From NCBI GenBank assembly GCA_037179385.1, contig CM074187.1, positions 2,728,001 through 2,792,000 on the forward strand: a stretch of DNA of 64,000 bases. The letters are read 5' to 3'. The translations under genes and the position numbers were made by a program. Within the stretch, counting starts at the first letter, position 1; every line of letters begins with the position of its first letter. This DNA comes from Holothuria scabra. Taxonomy: Eukaryota > Echinodermata > Holothuroidea > Aspidochirotida > Holothuriidae. Of this stretch, positions 10,829 to 25,800 are shown in pieces. The notes under the pieces are model-generated. The model searched no databases, was not told where the DNA came from, and was given only the letters and a program-made list of their open reading frames with translations.

Positions 10829-13800
10829 GTAAGTGAGTTTGAGTTAGCCTAGCCTAAGCAATTAACGTAACGTCGGCTTAAGATCAACCTAGCCTAGCCT
10901 ATAGGCCCCTAGGCTAGATCATATAACAAAACATAACACAACAAGGGCAAAGGAGGGTAAAAACTCCATAAGTTGCCCTATAGAACAGACCCAAATCAAC
11001 GTCTAATCCAAACAAAAACTGAACAAACCCAATACAATCACACTGCCACAGTCACGGTAGGCCTAATAATACTTGTCGATGTTAATGCTGAAGCAATTGA
11101 CCTAGGCCTAAGTGGAATTCACAACCCACTCAGGGAGACTGTTCCACTCATTGACAACCCTATGAGAGAAGTTGAACTTTCTGATGTCAAGTCTAGATAA
11201 ACATTTCACCAGCTTATTATTTTGGCCACAAACAGAGGAATCAGCACAAACCTCTAAGTAGTTACAGTTAGACAGAGAATCATTACCAGAAAGAAACTTG
11301 AAAACCTGCAGCATATTCCCCCTAACCCTTCATAACTCGAAAAAGTAAGTCCTAGACTATAGACAATTGAGCCTATCATGATAAGGGAGATTACACACAT
11401 TGTGAATAAGCCGTGTGGCCCTCCTCTGAACGTGCTCTAAAAGAAACTTGTCCTTTTCATAAAAAGGGTTCCATGCCTGCACAGCATTAAGAAAGATGTG
11501 GCCTAACTAACTGCTTAGGAAGATTGACACAATATCTTTACTGAAATTAGTGAAATTCCTCTTGATCAAATCAAGCCCTCTGTTAGCCCTAGCAGCAGCT
11601 GCTGCACACTGCCTAGAAGGCTTCAGATCACATGAAATGACAATACCCAAGTCTTTTTCAGAAGTCACATTACCTAGGCCTAGAACACTAGCAGCCATGA
11701 TACAGAATACGTATGACTCAAATTCTTGGACCAAAAGTGAAGAAATTTGCATTTATCAGCATTAAAAGACATTTGCCAAGTCTGACACTCAAGTAACTAG
11801 CCTATCTAAATCCCTTTGCAACAGAGAAGCATCCTTTCCATCATTAACATTCCTATAGAGCTTAGTGTCATCAGCAAACTTACTAATACAAGATGAGAGA
11901 GAGCAATCGATATCATTTATAAAAACTGAAAAAAGAATTGGGCCCAGAACAGAACCTTGTGGTACTCCACTTGGGACTTCTTTCCCAGAGGAGTTATTAC
12001 CATTTACAACAACCCTTTGGGATCTACCAAAAAGCCAAGACTTGATCCAGTCAGCACATCTCCCCTGGATGCCTAACTGATGCAATTTCACCATTTTCTA
12101 CCTTATGGGACCTTGTCAAATGCCTTTTGAAAATCAAGGTAAATGACATCAACACAATGACCGGAATCAAGAGACAAAGAGACATCTTCAAGAAAGCTAA
12201 GCAAATGAGAGACACAAGACCGATTAGGCAGGAAACCATGCTGAAACAGAAGCAGTAAACCATTGTCTAAAAGATACTTAAGCATACAATCCTTAACCAC
12301 AGACTCCATGACTTTACATACAACACTGGTTAAACTAACAGGTCTGTAGTTACAAGGAAGGCTCCAACTCCCTTTCTTGAAAATAGGGGTTACATTTGCA
12401 ACCTTCCAGTTGGCAGGAACAAAGCCTTAGTCCAGACATTTCTGAAAAATAATACACAGAGGAATGGACAAAATATCAGAACATTCGTGCAAAATGGCAG
12501 GATGGATCCTGTATTTACCTGTATTTACCTGTATTTACCTGTACCCTCCACTTCTCAAGGATTGGTAGGTGGAGGATGTCGGAGCAGGGAGCCAGTTCTC
12601 TGGCTCATATAAGCTCCTAAAACAATTTCCTTCAAGAATTTATCTGCATGGCCCTTAAATTCATTGACAGTGCTTGCTAACACAGCTGAGGCAGGAAGGC
12701 TGTTTCAAATGTCCTTTTGCGAAAAGAAGCACTTTCTTAAATGCAATCTAGAAAACTCCTTATAGATTTTGTGGGGATGACCACGGGTAATACTGTCACT
12801 AAATGAGAAAAATGTATCAGGATCTACAGTATATCCTCAAATCCATGAATGATTTTAAAGACCTCAATCAAGTCACTATGAATACGCCTTGTTTCTAGAG
12901 TTGTAAGATTGAGTCTCTGAAGTCTTGTCTCATATGGGAGATCATGTAATTCAGGGATCATCTTTGTAAATCTTCTCTGGACATTTTCCAATAATATAAT
13001 GTCTTTTTGTAAATAAGGCCTCCATGCTTGGATTGCATACTCTAAGTGAGGACGAACAAGAGATTTATACAGTCTAAGAAGGATTTCCTTTTCTTTGTAG
13101 CAGATATTTCGCTATATCATCCCAAGAACTTGATTTGCAGTTTTAGCGGCTTTTGCACATTGCTGGCTGAAACTTATAAGTGTTGTTGATTAATACACTT
13201 AAATCTTTTTCTTCAGAGACAAATTTAATACGTGTGTCATCCATATAATAATTGTGATATTCCTGTAGTCATCAGGGATACAAACACACTTCTCAGGATT
13301 AAACAACACCTGCCACTCCTTAGACCAATCAAGAAGCTTATTAAGGTCACCTTGTAAAATTCCTGTGTCCATTGTTGAGGTAATCATCCTCCAAATCTTA
13401 GTATCATCGGCAAATTTCAAAATATTACTGTCAATATTATCATCCAAGTCATTAATGTAAATAAGAAACAAAGTTGGTCCCAAGACAGAGCCCTAGGGCA
13501 CGCCACTTAATACAGGTTTCCAAGCAGACTCAAACCCGTTTATGATGACTCTTTGATAACATTCTGTTAGCCACTCCTTAATCCACCCAGAGACAAATCC
13601 AGTTATCCCATGACTTTCAAGTTTCTTGACCAAATGAGCATGAGGCACCTTATCGAATGCTTAACTAAAATCCAAGTATAAAATATCTACCGGTATATCT
13701 GCATCAAGAATGCTAGTCACACTTTCAAGGAAAGCTAATAAATTGGTGAGGCAGGACCCAGCACTTCTAAAACCATGCTGAGAAGACCCTATAAGATTAA

Positions 13801-16800
13801 ATCTCTGCAAATGATTCTTTGTGGCATCATTTAAAACAGACTGAAACACTTTACTCACTTGGCTGGTCAAACTGACAGGGCGATAATTGCTGGATTTACT
13901 TCTTGATCCCTTCTTGAACAATGGTGTAACATTAGCTCTCTTCCAGTCATCTGGAATTTGTTGCTGCGACAAACTTTCAGTAAAGATAATACTCAAGGGT
14001 AAGCTTATTTCTTCTACAACTTCCCTTAATAATGTGGAGCACAACTTGTCAACACCAGGAGCTTTATCTGCTTTTAAGCTACACAATTTTTCACTAACAA
14101 TGACTTCAGTAATTAATACTGTTGAAAGCTTGTCATTAACATCTCCCTCACACTTTTCCCATCCTGCCCAGGGGATTTGCTAGCCTTTAAACTCCTAAGT
14201 TTATTACAAACCAGTTCCTCAGAGAAAACAACATCATCCATGTGAATTGAACTGCTGGAGTCACCACCAATTCCCACTAGAGGAGACTCCTTGGTAAAAA
14301 CAGAAACAAAATAATCATTCAACAAATTTGCCATATCCCGGTCAGGGTGGTCACTGACTAAAGTCAGTGTTACTTGTTCAACAGGTTTTTGCACAGGTCA
14401 TGTGTTACTTGTTGCACAGGTTGTCCTAGCTTTATACAGCATATCAAAAAGGAGAAGGTAGGCCACATCACCATGTACCATCACAGTACTTTGCACAAAA
14501 CTCTCCATGACTTCTCACCTAAGGCTTATTCTGTCGGTTCAAAGAACGTCACAACTGGTGCAAAGTGTCAATCATGTGATGTGATGCCGTTGGAGTGAAG
14601 CAGTTGTCGTCGTGCAGTACAGCAACAGTGCAGACGTATAATTAACCTAGTTACTGTACCTTGTAAACAACGTGCCGTCTTTTTTAACTCGTGGAAAATG
14701 ATTGATTTTTAATTGAAATATTTAGCTTTTATGATCAGATGGTCTTACGGGGATTTGTCACGGCGAGGATTCACTGTTTTCTTTACAAGATGGCCTGTAA
14801 ACACAATGGCCAGTCTTGCACAATAGGACTACTCTGATAAGAGTGGGTCTCTCACCATTTGTAAATGAGTGTTTTGTACAAAGACGGGTCCAATATTTTG
14901 GCACTCACCTGATATTATTGACATTCTGAGATTTCTATTCAACCTTTGGCTCAAGCCCACATTGTGTATCCTGAGGCTCTGGCGGTAGCATACATGTACT
15001 GCACCCACTGCCAGACTGTCGTTGTTTTCACTCCAGCTGAAGTTTTCATGGCCCAGGTCACGCAAAAGCCCAGATGTTGGACCGACAGAATACCAAGTTT
15101 TACTCCTTCAAATCTCTCGAGAACATACTGTACCTTCATCTTTCTCCGATGAGAAAAAACAAACGTTGAGTTGTCTGAAACGAAAAACTTCACATCAAAT
15201 GCAAAAAACTTTTCCTGGGATTAGGTGTTTACCCCAGACTAGATCACTCGTCTCCTTTCCATGACGTGACATTACTGTACATAACGGGAGTTGCTTTGTG
15301 CAAATCCTGTTCTCCCATCATTGACAGATTTGAAAGCAGTTCGAACTATCCGATGGGAAAACAGGATTTGTACAGGACAATTCCTATTATGTTATGTGAT
15401 GCCATGAATTGGAGAGGAGTGATCTAGTCTGGGGTTAATACCAAATCAGAGGAGAAGATTTTTTACATTTGATGTGAGGTTTTTTGTTTCAAACAACTTT
15501 AAGTTTGTTTTGTTTCATCAGAGTTAGATGAAGCCTGAATGTTCTCGAGAGATTTGAAGGAGTAAAATGTAGTATAAAGTGAGAATTCATGCCAAATACT
15601 GCATTGGTGTAAGGCGATGTGACCTACCTTCTCACTTTTATACTGCATAACGCTAGGACAACCTGTGACTTGGTGTTACTGTTAGTTTTCTCTAGTGTTA
15701 GCCTACTGTTACCATTGTACTGTAGATCTGCACTTGAGGCTTGCCTCTTCAGTCAAAAAACTCCAAAATGCCAAGAGAACCATCACAGAGTGTACAGTTG
15801 GTTGGCCTAGCTGTAAGAGCATCTGCCTTTCAGCCGGGAGTGGGGGGGTTCAAATCCTGGTTGCCTCATACCAAATACTTTAAAAATGGGACCTGTTGCC
15901 TTCTTGCTTGGTGCTCAGCATAAGACTAAGAGATTGGGCCAAGTAGTAATTATGAATGTGGATGTTTAACCGGTAGCACTGCAATGGCTGCACTACTACT
16001 ACTAGTTAGTAGTAGTTTAGCCCCCGGGAGCTGAAGAACATCTGGAAATAACAAGATTGTGATGATTCATTTGTCAAACTTGCATTGAGATGTTTGTAAC
16101 ATTTATGCGCTATGTAAAAACCTAACTAGGCCTTTTATTGTTATTATTATTAATAGTTTAAAGAAGCCAACAAGGTCGAACCAACCAACTTAGCCGAGGC
16201 TAGTTGCCAACAGTAGGCTTTGTATACTTCATTTCTCAGCCAGCCTTAGACTGTGGTGAATAGACACCCACTGATCCTAGATTCACATCAGGCTATTCAG
16301 CCTATTCACCTATATTCAGTTGTCCATTCACCTCAGTTTGAGGTAGCCTTACATGAAGTATCTCCCAGCCAACTACTAGCATGCATGACCTTAGTTAATT
16401 TAGAGACTGGGATTTGGATTCCACACATACCATGAGACACATGCCTCAAGATTGGTCTGTGGTCTTTGGCCAATGGCACCTAGGACTTGGGGATTGGCAG
16501 GAATTGATCCCTTTCCTCTTTTTCAGATTTTCTTGCAGAATCCCTGAAGACTGTAAATTGTAATATTTTTGGGAAGCATATAGTCCCTCTCTTCAGTCAA
16601 TTGTTTGCTTTATTGTTCACATTACACATATGCAGTATGTATTGATTCTTGCAGGGACTTGCACGCAGTCATATGCACAATGAAAATTGTGATTTGCAAA
16701 GACCCAGTGCTTTTGATGGCTGATATTTTTTGTTACTAGATAAAAGTATGTTTACAGTATCTGAAACGCATGCCCAAGAAATGTCGGCACCATACCTGAA

Positions 16801-19800
16801 ACAGCAGCATGTTACATGACTTACTGTTTAACCTGGTGTGTAAGACACAGTGTAAGATTTCCCAGAATCGTGAAAACAAAGCTTTGCTCATGCTGTATTG
16901 AAGAAGCCAAGCGTTCAGTGTACATTTCTAGGTGGGAATAGAATGCTGGGTCTAGCTTTGTAGTATATTTTCCAAAGTTTATGTGAAAGTTGTGTTAAAA
17001 AACGGTGTAACCAATCGGAGTAGGAATGGGTGTCCATATGATATAGAAGATGATGAACTGGACCCTAGGTGTAAGTTTCAAAGGAATTTTGCAAGTGATT
17101 TGCTTCCAGCAAGAAACAAAAAATCTGCAGTCTGGATAAACCCGTATTTTGGTAGTAACTGTAAAGGTCAAGATGGGAAACCAGAGTATTAACTAAGAAT
17201 GTAAATGATTGTAAAGGAATGTGGTAAATAAAGTCTTGAAAGCAAAGGTTTCAGCATGGCAATTTATGTAATGGTACACCAGGCCTCATTAGTGTGGAGG
17301 ATTCAGTAGCAGTACAGTACCTGTGCCTCTTTTGGTTAAGGTATCTTCCCGCCTGACTTTCCCACCTGTGAGTTGTCGGTACTGTCCACAATACCTGTCC
17401 AACCGCCAACTCATATTGATGCTCTGCTAAGTCTTTTGGGCAAGAAGTTACAAAAATTTCACTCCCTGAGTCCTAGCCAATTTCTCACTTTGGCACAGAG
17501 ATTCAAGTCAGTCCCATTTTGGAGGGACTTGAAACTTAGAGTTGGGTTCAAAAGCATTGAGACTTGTCCAAAAAGTTTGTAAAGGCACTTTGCAACTTGG
17601 CATGTGACATGCCCAAAAAGATTTGACTGACTTCTACACTGTAAGAGACTTGCTTGCTCAATAAATTGTAATAGTGTGATGCATGTAATGTGTACGTCCT
17701 ATCCGTAGAGGGTGGCCACCGACTGAGACAAAAAAGGCGCACCAAGATGGCCGCCGTGAAGCTATAAATCATCTGATTTAACGATGAATCTGTAATACTT
17801 TTAGCAAAAGTTAAACTTGAATGTGAAACAATATCAATTTCCTGCAATGTGTGAAGTGATTTTGACCTTACCTTGCCATATTTCAAAAATATTTTAACTT
17901 ACTTGAGCATGTCCAAGCTTACACACAAAACAATAGCAGATGCCCATTTTGGTGCACTTTTTCTCACACTGTACGGTAGTGACAATGTACCATACAGTAT
18001 GCTCTGTCCATGTATTGGAAGTCCATGGTGTGATGTCAAGACCTTTGTGCACATTTTACTAGTACAGTACAAGATTGGCATTCACAACACAGTTTACTCT
18101 GACACATCTGTAGGATACACAGTATGAATGGCAAAGGACATCAAATGGCTAATCCTCTTGCCCTGAACAGACTTTCCAATTCTCCTACTTACAGTAAGCC
18201 CCATTCAGAACTGTCTAAACACATCTTCATTCAGACACAAATTTAGTTTACTTCAGGGTGAATATGAAAGATCCTGATATGTGATCCAAACACTCTCAGT
18301 ACAGTACATGCTGTGTTATAAGCTTTATAGGTGTATAACATAATTTTTTCACTTGCTGTCAATCTAGGAGCTGTGTTGATTGAGAATTTCTGTGGACTGC
18401 TACAAAAATGGTAAATGTGGGATAAGAAGATCAGGCCTTTAATTTTGATGATACATCACATAGTGGTTCCAAATCTACCACCTGAATCTAAAAAAAAAAA
18501 AAAAATGCATGCAAAAAGGATCAGCCCATTTTTCGCCATTGCCCACGGTAGTAGACTAAAATATTTTGCCAATTTGGTAAACATTCTCTGAAACTTAGAA
18601 TTAAGAGAGCCACTAGAAATTATGTGTAAGTTTGAAAGTTGTTAGTACTTTTCCGAAGTTGAAATTTTTATCAGTGTGCGGCCGGATCGCGCTATTGTCA
18701 CGTAGTGAGTTACTTCTCACACACCCCATGTATGTCACTTATAATCTTGCACGCAAGCAAGCTATCTGAGGACCGATTCAAAATCTCATCCTACTGTTTC
18801 ACGCAGTCTGACACAGTACCTCCGAGCTTGCAAAGACAGTGCCCGTAACTTTTGGCATGCTAGGTAAACAAGCCTTGCATGTATACGACCTTATAATTAA
18901 TATGGATTAATATGAAAGCATCCCAAAATTCAAAATCAAATTGATATACAGTAGGCTTTGGGAAGTACTAATTTTCTTATTTGACTGTTTTCTGCTATGT
19001 TTCTCTTACTTATTCTGACAAATCAAATGTTTTTGAACGTGGGAATGTGATCGCTATACCTCTCCGATACAGCTGTAAATATTACACTGCATGTCTTATG
19101 GAGTATCCCTTACAAAATGCTCATATCTTTTTAAATCACCATAACATTGGGTAACCTGGGTACCCGATGAGTATGGCGATCGGGTACACGGGTCCTATTT
19201 TTTTGTACCAGTGCAAACACTAACATCACAATTAGGCTGGAAATATGAAAGGGTGCACTAGTGTAGTATCGTTAGGCCTAAGCATTGATAAAAAAGGTGT
19301 AACTGATAAAATTCTGATTTTACTTTCATGAAATTTGAAATTGGTTTCATCTCAAAATTAAAATGAGACTATCCTTAAAACATTTTATGAATTGCAAGCA
19401 AAAAAATAAACTTGTGGAAGGAGTGGGGCTAGTACTACCTAATCATAAAAGCTACAACATTGACTGGCTAGGATGCTTGGAAAGATGTCATTCTTAGTAT
19501 GTGGATACATTTAGGCAAGGTAAGCTCTTTTGTAAGCTCAAAAGTCATCTTGGGTCACCAGAGATCTAAAAACAAAATTTGTCAAGAAATTCCTGGTCAA
19601 ACCATGGTCACAGAAAAAAATATATTGCAAAATTTCTCAATAATTCACAGGATTGTCATTTGGGGTTACTGTATGTCAAAAAGCAAAGTCCCCCAGGATA
19701 GAAAATAATTCATTGGGTCACCGTAGATCAAAATGGAAACTTAAACAATAATTTCCAAAATAAAATGACCTTCACAAAAATTATTTTTGCTACATACAGT

Positions 19801-22800
19801 GTATTGTTTGACCGAGAAAAATGGGACATGTTGGAACTATTTGGAATAGAATACTGTACAATACTTGCTGTAGATATCCAAAGCTGAATGCATTTTGTGC
19901 ATTCTGTTTCTTTTGCAGTTGTCTGTGAAGTTAACCTTCCTCTGGCTTGTGGACAAATCTTATTTCAAATCCTTTTGGGATGATTTTTAAAACCTGGGAA
20001 CATTTTCGCTGGATGAACAGTGCTCATTTCAGTTGGTGAAAATGCACAACCAAGCACTAGGGATTGGGCAGGTAACACAGAGAGGGACAATGGTTTATTT
20101 CTGCTAAACTCCCAACCCCAAATTTTTGCTGCTTTCAGCTAAAGTTGCAAGTGGATTCAGGGGGACAAAAGCTTGACTCAAAGCCCCTGTTAGGTGTAAT
20201 TTGAACTTGAAAGTCATTTATATGGTTCAAATATTACTGCAAAAGTACAGTTTTACAGCCCAGTTTCCAACCTATTGGTTCAAGTCAAGCTGGCCACAGC
20301 CTTTTTTCCAGTTGTGGCTCACTGACTTGTTAGTACTGACCTTGAACCTCATTTTGTTTTCTCATTTGATATTCACTCACCTAAAATGAAGGAAATCATG
20401 TTTGATATTGTTTTGATTTATTTGGCATTACAACATTCACTTAAAGCAATAGCCAGGCTGGAAAATTGTATCCCTGCAAGCAAGTCAATTTCTCACCATA
20501 TTTCCCATGATGTTCTGACCCGAAACAGCCAAATTTCCTTCCAAGTGCCCAAATTTCCCTTGAAATGCCACAATTACCTAGAAGAAGCTTCCCTTGGTGC
20601 AGGATTTTTTTACTCATAAGACATTACAATCATGACTTAACATGCTTAGCACAAAAGCATTTAAATACTGTAGGAAAGAACAAACTCAAGTAAAAACAGA
20701 AACCTGTCGGCCTATCGAACAGGAAAGTTTGACGACAGCCTTTATTCCACTGTGGCCTCTATCTTTTGTCCTGACACTTGACCTCATAACATTTGTGTTG
20801 ATGTGTCTTTAAACTCCATTGAACTAAATAAACCTGTAAGTCATTGAACTTCTGTATCAGATTATTGGCTGTTTCTTTGTTCCCATATTACATAATTTAC
20901 TCTGGTTTTCTTGGCAATGGATACCACCGAATTTTGAAACTTTAAACTGTTTTTATTTATTGTTTGAAACATGAAGACAAAGTACGTATTGTACACTATA
21001 TATTGAGTGTCAGGTCATTTAGTAGCCTATAACTTACTATGGTGAACGAAAGTGCTTGAAAATGTTGGAAATACTTGTATTTGATGAAACACTTTTAAAG
21101 CCTTGATAGTGCTTGAAATTTTGCATTTTGACATCCAGGTCTGGAAAGTGCTTGAATTTTATACATCATAGTCCATTTCATTTCATTGATGATTTGTCAT
21201 TATTACATTTGGTTAGTGGCACCTCAAGGTGTTCAGAGATGTGGGGTCGAAGACCCCTGGTTGGGCTGTAGGATAAACTGTGTAAAGGCTTGTGCAGTAA
21301 TATCTGCTTTGGTTTTGCTAGCTTTTGGTTAAACTTAGTGCTTGATTTTTGAATTCCGGAGCTTGAATTTTGTGATAAATGATGTGTAAAAACCCCGTCT
21401 TACAAGCTGCAATTTAATTTCAATGCCTCCGTTTCTTTTTGTTTATCTTTACAACAGGTGGTGTATTATCCGGTAGTTTGGCAATAATGACTGATGCGGC
21501 ACATCTCTTCAGTGACTTCACTGGCTTTGTTATAAGTCTATTTGCCCTTTGGTTTGCAAGGAAGCCTGCCACCACTCGGATGTCATTTGGCTATTATCGT
21601 GCAGGTTAGTTGTTGATAACATGTGTGGCTACGGGCCTCCTTACTGTAGACCCCAGGGAGGAAAAAAATTCAATCCTTTGGAATTTTGAGTTGATGAAGA
21701 GCTTTTCATTGTCAAATACTTTCAATAGTACTGTAGTATGAAGACACCAGTTTCTTTTTCTTTGTTGAATTTTTAAATATTCCTGAAGTTTTTCATTATC
21801 TTTTAACACAATAAAATATAGATTTGTTTATATAATACATACTGTGGTGGTATGGTGGTATTTATATTTGATGTACATCAGTGTCATAAAAAAACAGGCA
21901 CTGAAGACTATAATTGTGAGTCATAATTTCCCTGAAGTTACAGTAACCCCCATTTATCTCTAGGGTCTTTTGAAGTACATGATAAAATGTATGAACTCGT
22001 TTGATGTCTTGAAGTGGCCACTGCCCTTGTTCATCAGTTTTCAGTCTTGGTGATGTCTAAGTACTAAACTCCGGAGAATGAAAGAAGAAAGGCTCAGAAA
22101 GTGGTAGCAAAATTAAAGAATGAAGTAATATCTTAAAGCTGTGAGTGTTGAAATAGCAGCCAGGTTTGTATGGTTCCCAGGGCCTTCTAGAGAATTTTGG
22201 AATGAACAGATTGTGAATGATTTGTGTATAGCAACTTGAGCTTTATGCATATGCTGTCTATAAATCTACTAATTATTATTATTGCGCAAGCAGAACGAAA
22301 ATATATAAGACATTTCTTCTTGTACTATAGGTACTGTACCTTCTTCACCCAAGACAGGTCAGCAGTTCTGCGTGGCTCGCGATCACCCAAGATCTTGGGT
22401 GAAATACACATGAACATGAGGCAGGACGCACAGTTCAGAAGTCCATTGAGTTTTGCGGACGCGTGGCTTTTTGAGTGTAAGATTCTTAAAGGACTGCGCG
22501 AGCTCAAAATTTTTGGTGGATTATGACTTCAAAGTGTTACAAACTGTTGTGGCTGGAAGAAGCGCAAAACAAAGTTTGTGTGTTGCTTAAAAGGGTTTCT
22601 GTTTAGGTGAGTTTTGCAACTTGTGATTGCTATAAAACAAGCTGAAGTAGTGTTTCGCACAACAGTTACTGTGTTTTCCTGCAAGCGATGCCGGTGACTT
22701 TCCATAAGTATGCAGTTTGTTCATCAGAAGTATTAGAAAAATACATTGCTACAGTAGGCAATACTGTAGGTGCTTTATGTTACAAAAAGCCAGATAACAA

Positions 22801-25800
22801 TGCCGCATGAAGAGCCCAGGCATATAAAAGACAGTTTTTTTCCACTGACAGTGGATACTGACACTGGAACATTCATAGCATAGGTTCTTTGGCTTAAAAA
22901 CGGGTGGGCAATTATTTTTAGGTAGAAGGACTCGGATATATGCATAATAAAAATTTGTTAAGCATTTAACCAACGACCTGCTGTTGATTTCAAACCTTAA
23001 ATTCTAAGGATCGACTTAACAGTGATGTAAGACAAAATGAAATTGTTAGAAGAATACGGTGACAAACAGAGGCCAGCAGGCAATGTGGTTCCTTGTATCA
23101 TGCAATTACTACCTGATCTTGGCTCTCCACCAAAAACAGTTGAGCACACCTTCGCACATATGTGGAGGGGGGAGGGGAGGGGTTCTGTATATCAAGTTTT
23201 ATTGAAGTCTCAACTTTCCCTTGTTGAGTACAGCATACCCAAGCTAGCAGTACAGACTGGCACAACCACACATACTTTACATAAACATAGCATACCCAGA
23301 GCCAACATGCTTTTTTTTTGGTAGTTCCCTGTACAAAAAGAGTATCAGATTTCCCCATTAGCAAGTGAGAACATGCAGGACAGGAATGCCTAAAGGAAGG
23401 CCAGACTTCAGGTTACCATGTGACAGGCCTCATGGAAGGTTCAGATTTTTTGGGTAGCTGCTCCAGTTACAAGCTCCATGTGCACTACAGTAGGAAAGAC
23501 GTGCGAGACTGCGAGACATGAGCTTTTGCCAGCGGCCATTACCTGACACGACAGAGTTTGTCAGTGTGTGTGAACTTGATTAACATTATGTTTCTTTTGC
23601 TAAAGCAACGAACCAAATGTGGGAAAGTAGGCCAATCCAGCTGGTGATGCAGATTTTGAAATAAGGGAGGGACTGAACTTCAAGGAGGAAGGGTGTAGGT
23701 ATAGTAGGTTAGATGTGATATGCTGCATAAAATAAGTAATCCAGCCTGAAAGACTATCTAAACAAGGTGCCACCATGGATTGGTGTGGAGTGTGAGTAAA
23801 ATTGAGAATTACCGCAACCTTTCAAACAGCTGGAAATGTATAAGAATCATCATTGGGGGATATGTACAGTTTAACTAGACTCTATGATAATTTATTTCTG
23901 AATCAGTGACAAGCACATCCAAATAGTGGCAAATCAAGCCTCATTGCTCAGTGACATTTCAAAGCTAATCATCAAGGTATGTACGTACTGTACATGCTTG
24001 GATCTCTATTGCATAGAATCATTGTTCATGATGATAACATCAAGAAGGTAAACCATCATTCATTCATGAAAATCTTCTTCGTGTCCTTGATTGTGTTGAC
24101 TTTTATCGTACCTGTGCACAAAAGTCTGGCCAAAAACTTTCCTTAATGACATTCTTTCAGTTAAAAATGGCCACAGTTTGGTCAGTACCCCTGCCTGTCA
24201 TGGGTTACACTGAACTGCTGAATATTCTCATTAATTAGTGTAACTATGACTACAAAAGTCATCGCCACTTCTTGTAGCCTCAAATGTTCGAGCCCTGCAG
24301 TTGGCAGGATTAATAAATTGACTGCGTATGTTTTTCAACTTAACTGACATTATAGGCCGGGGGGGGGGGGGGGGGGAGGGGGGAGGGGGGGGTTAGTCTT
24401 TTTCTGTGTAAACATAATTTGCAAAAACAAGAGTTCACTAAAGGTCTTTGATAGGGATTCCCTGTATTGACTGGGACCCCTTCATTAAAGATTGCATGGG
24501 TTTTAGTGCCCCTGGGAAAGAAAACCTGATGAAAGTTCTAGGTTCTTCCTATAAAATTTTGGAATTTCAGTCCAGTCCATGCTTATCAAGAAATTTATGG
24601 TTGAGTATCAGGGTCAGTTAGACCTGTCTGGTTTTTGTTTGTCAGAAAATGAAACATGGCCCTGTGTGCAATCTTTTTCTTCTTTTATGAAATTTGGTCA
24701 TCTGCTATATCACCAACTTTTTACTTTTGGCTGACCTCCACAGATTCTGTTAGTCACTTTCATCCAGAAAACCATTAAGTTGAACCCTGTTGTCAGAGTT
24801 ACATTAGGCAGCAGTACTTGGGGTTCCCACCTTTCTGGAAATTTCCCAACAATCCCACAAAGTTTTAAAATTGTTAATTAACTCTAAAAAAGTGGAATTA
24901 TCCATTGCATCTTATTTGGTCCAAAAGTATTCCCCTCAAGATATTTTGCCAACTCTGCCTGAAGCTACAAGGGGGGGGGGGGGGGCAGGGGCATAACCTG
25001 TGATTCCCATGACTGGAATGGATTATGATGACCTTTTTTCTTTTTTTTTTAGCTTTTCTGCTCTTCAGTTCTTGGCAACCAACTCATGTCGGCATACTTG
25101 TACTATCCAAATTTTCGGTGACCTTTTTTTTTGCTTTGACAACCTTATTCTGCCCCGACAGGGGCTGGTGTGTGGTTAAGATTTGAAAGCTCAGTGGGTC
25201 TCCAAACTTTTCCTCTTCCTGAGGGGACCTATGTCCCTTGCCCCCTTTAAACATGCTACTGGTTTGGCCTACTGTACCTGTTAACCACCCAAAATAGCAA
25301 ACCTTGAAATTCTCATAAAAAATCTGGAAAATTGCTCATCCCCACAGACAAAAGAAAATCATTATAATATTTATGCAAGGATGTGTGAGATGCAAGTGGG
25401 TCTGATTTTGTTGTGTGTTCAGGCCAGGAAATGTATGCTGTTTGGCAAGCCTGTGTGTAGTTTGCCTATTGCCTGTTTGTGTTTGGCTTTTCAATGCATA
25501 CCATTTTTGTCATAGTGCACTTCAGGTCAAGTTTAATTGCAAAATGGAAAAGGTATATCTTTTTGAGAAATACTTTCTGGTCCAATTCATAATTTAATTT
25601 GTGATGGTTTAACAACCTTGATTGTTTAACTGTTGGTATTCCTTTTAAATAACATTATTTGACTATGAGATGTGAACATTTGGCCATTTGAGCTTTCCCA
25701 AAACTGTGAGAGTTGACAGGTAAAGTTCGGCCAGTAATATGTGGCTTACCATTTGTTTATACCTTCTCAAGAGGTGGCTTGTTTGCCTCAAAGTATAAGC

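Larger units (their letters stand above)
10829..21457 (+). other. Intron 1 of the zinc transporter
   Basis: 10.6 kb from GTAAGT to ACAACAG. It contains two LINE relics (10919-14440), a fold-back element (14446-15638), a SINE (15796-16153), a hAT-type end (19140-19222) and SINE fragments near 20.26 kb. The stretches 16154-19139 and 20331-21457 show no assignable gene or repeat beyond AT-rich low-complexity sequence and a small GTG-initiated frame at 16983-17192. Confidence 0.85.

Noticed and set aside
15796..15870. A functional tRNA gene (perfect B box)
   Set aside because: The acceptor stem does not pair and the sequence runs into a SINE body and tail; the same holds for the heads at 29.9, 44.6 and 52.8 kb.
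22383..22402. Perfect 20-bp palindrome TCACCCAAGATCTTGGGTGA as a regulatory site
   Set aside because: It is isolated, has no sister copy in the window and no link to a promoter; it could be chance or a transposon scar.
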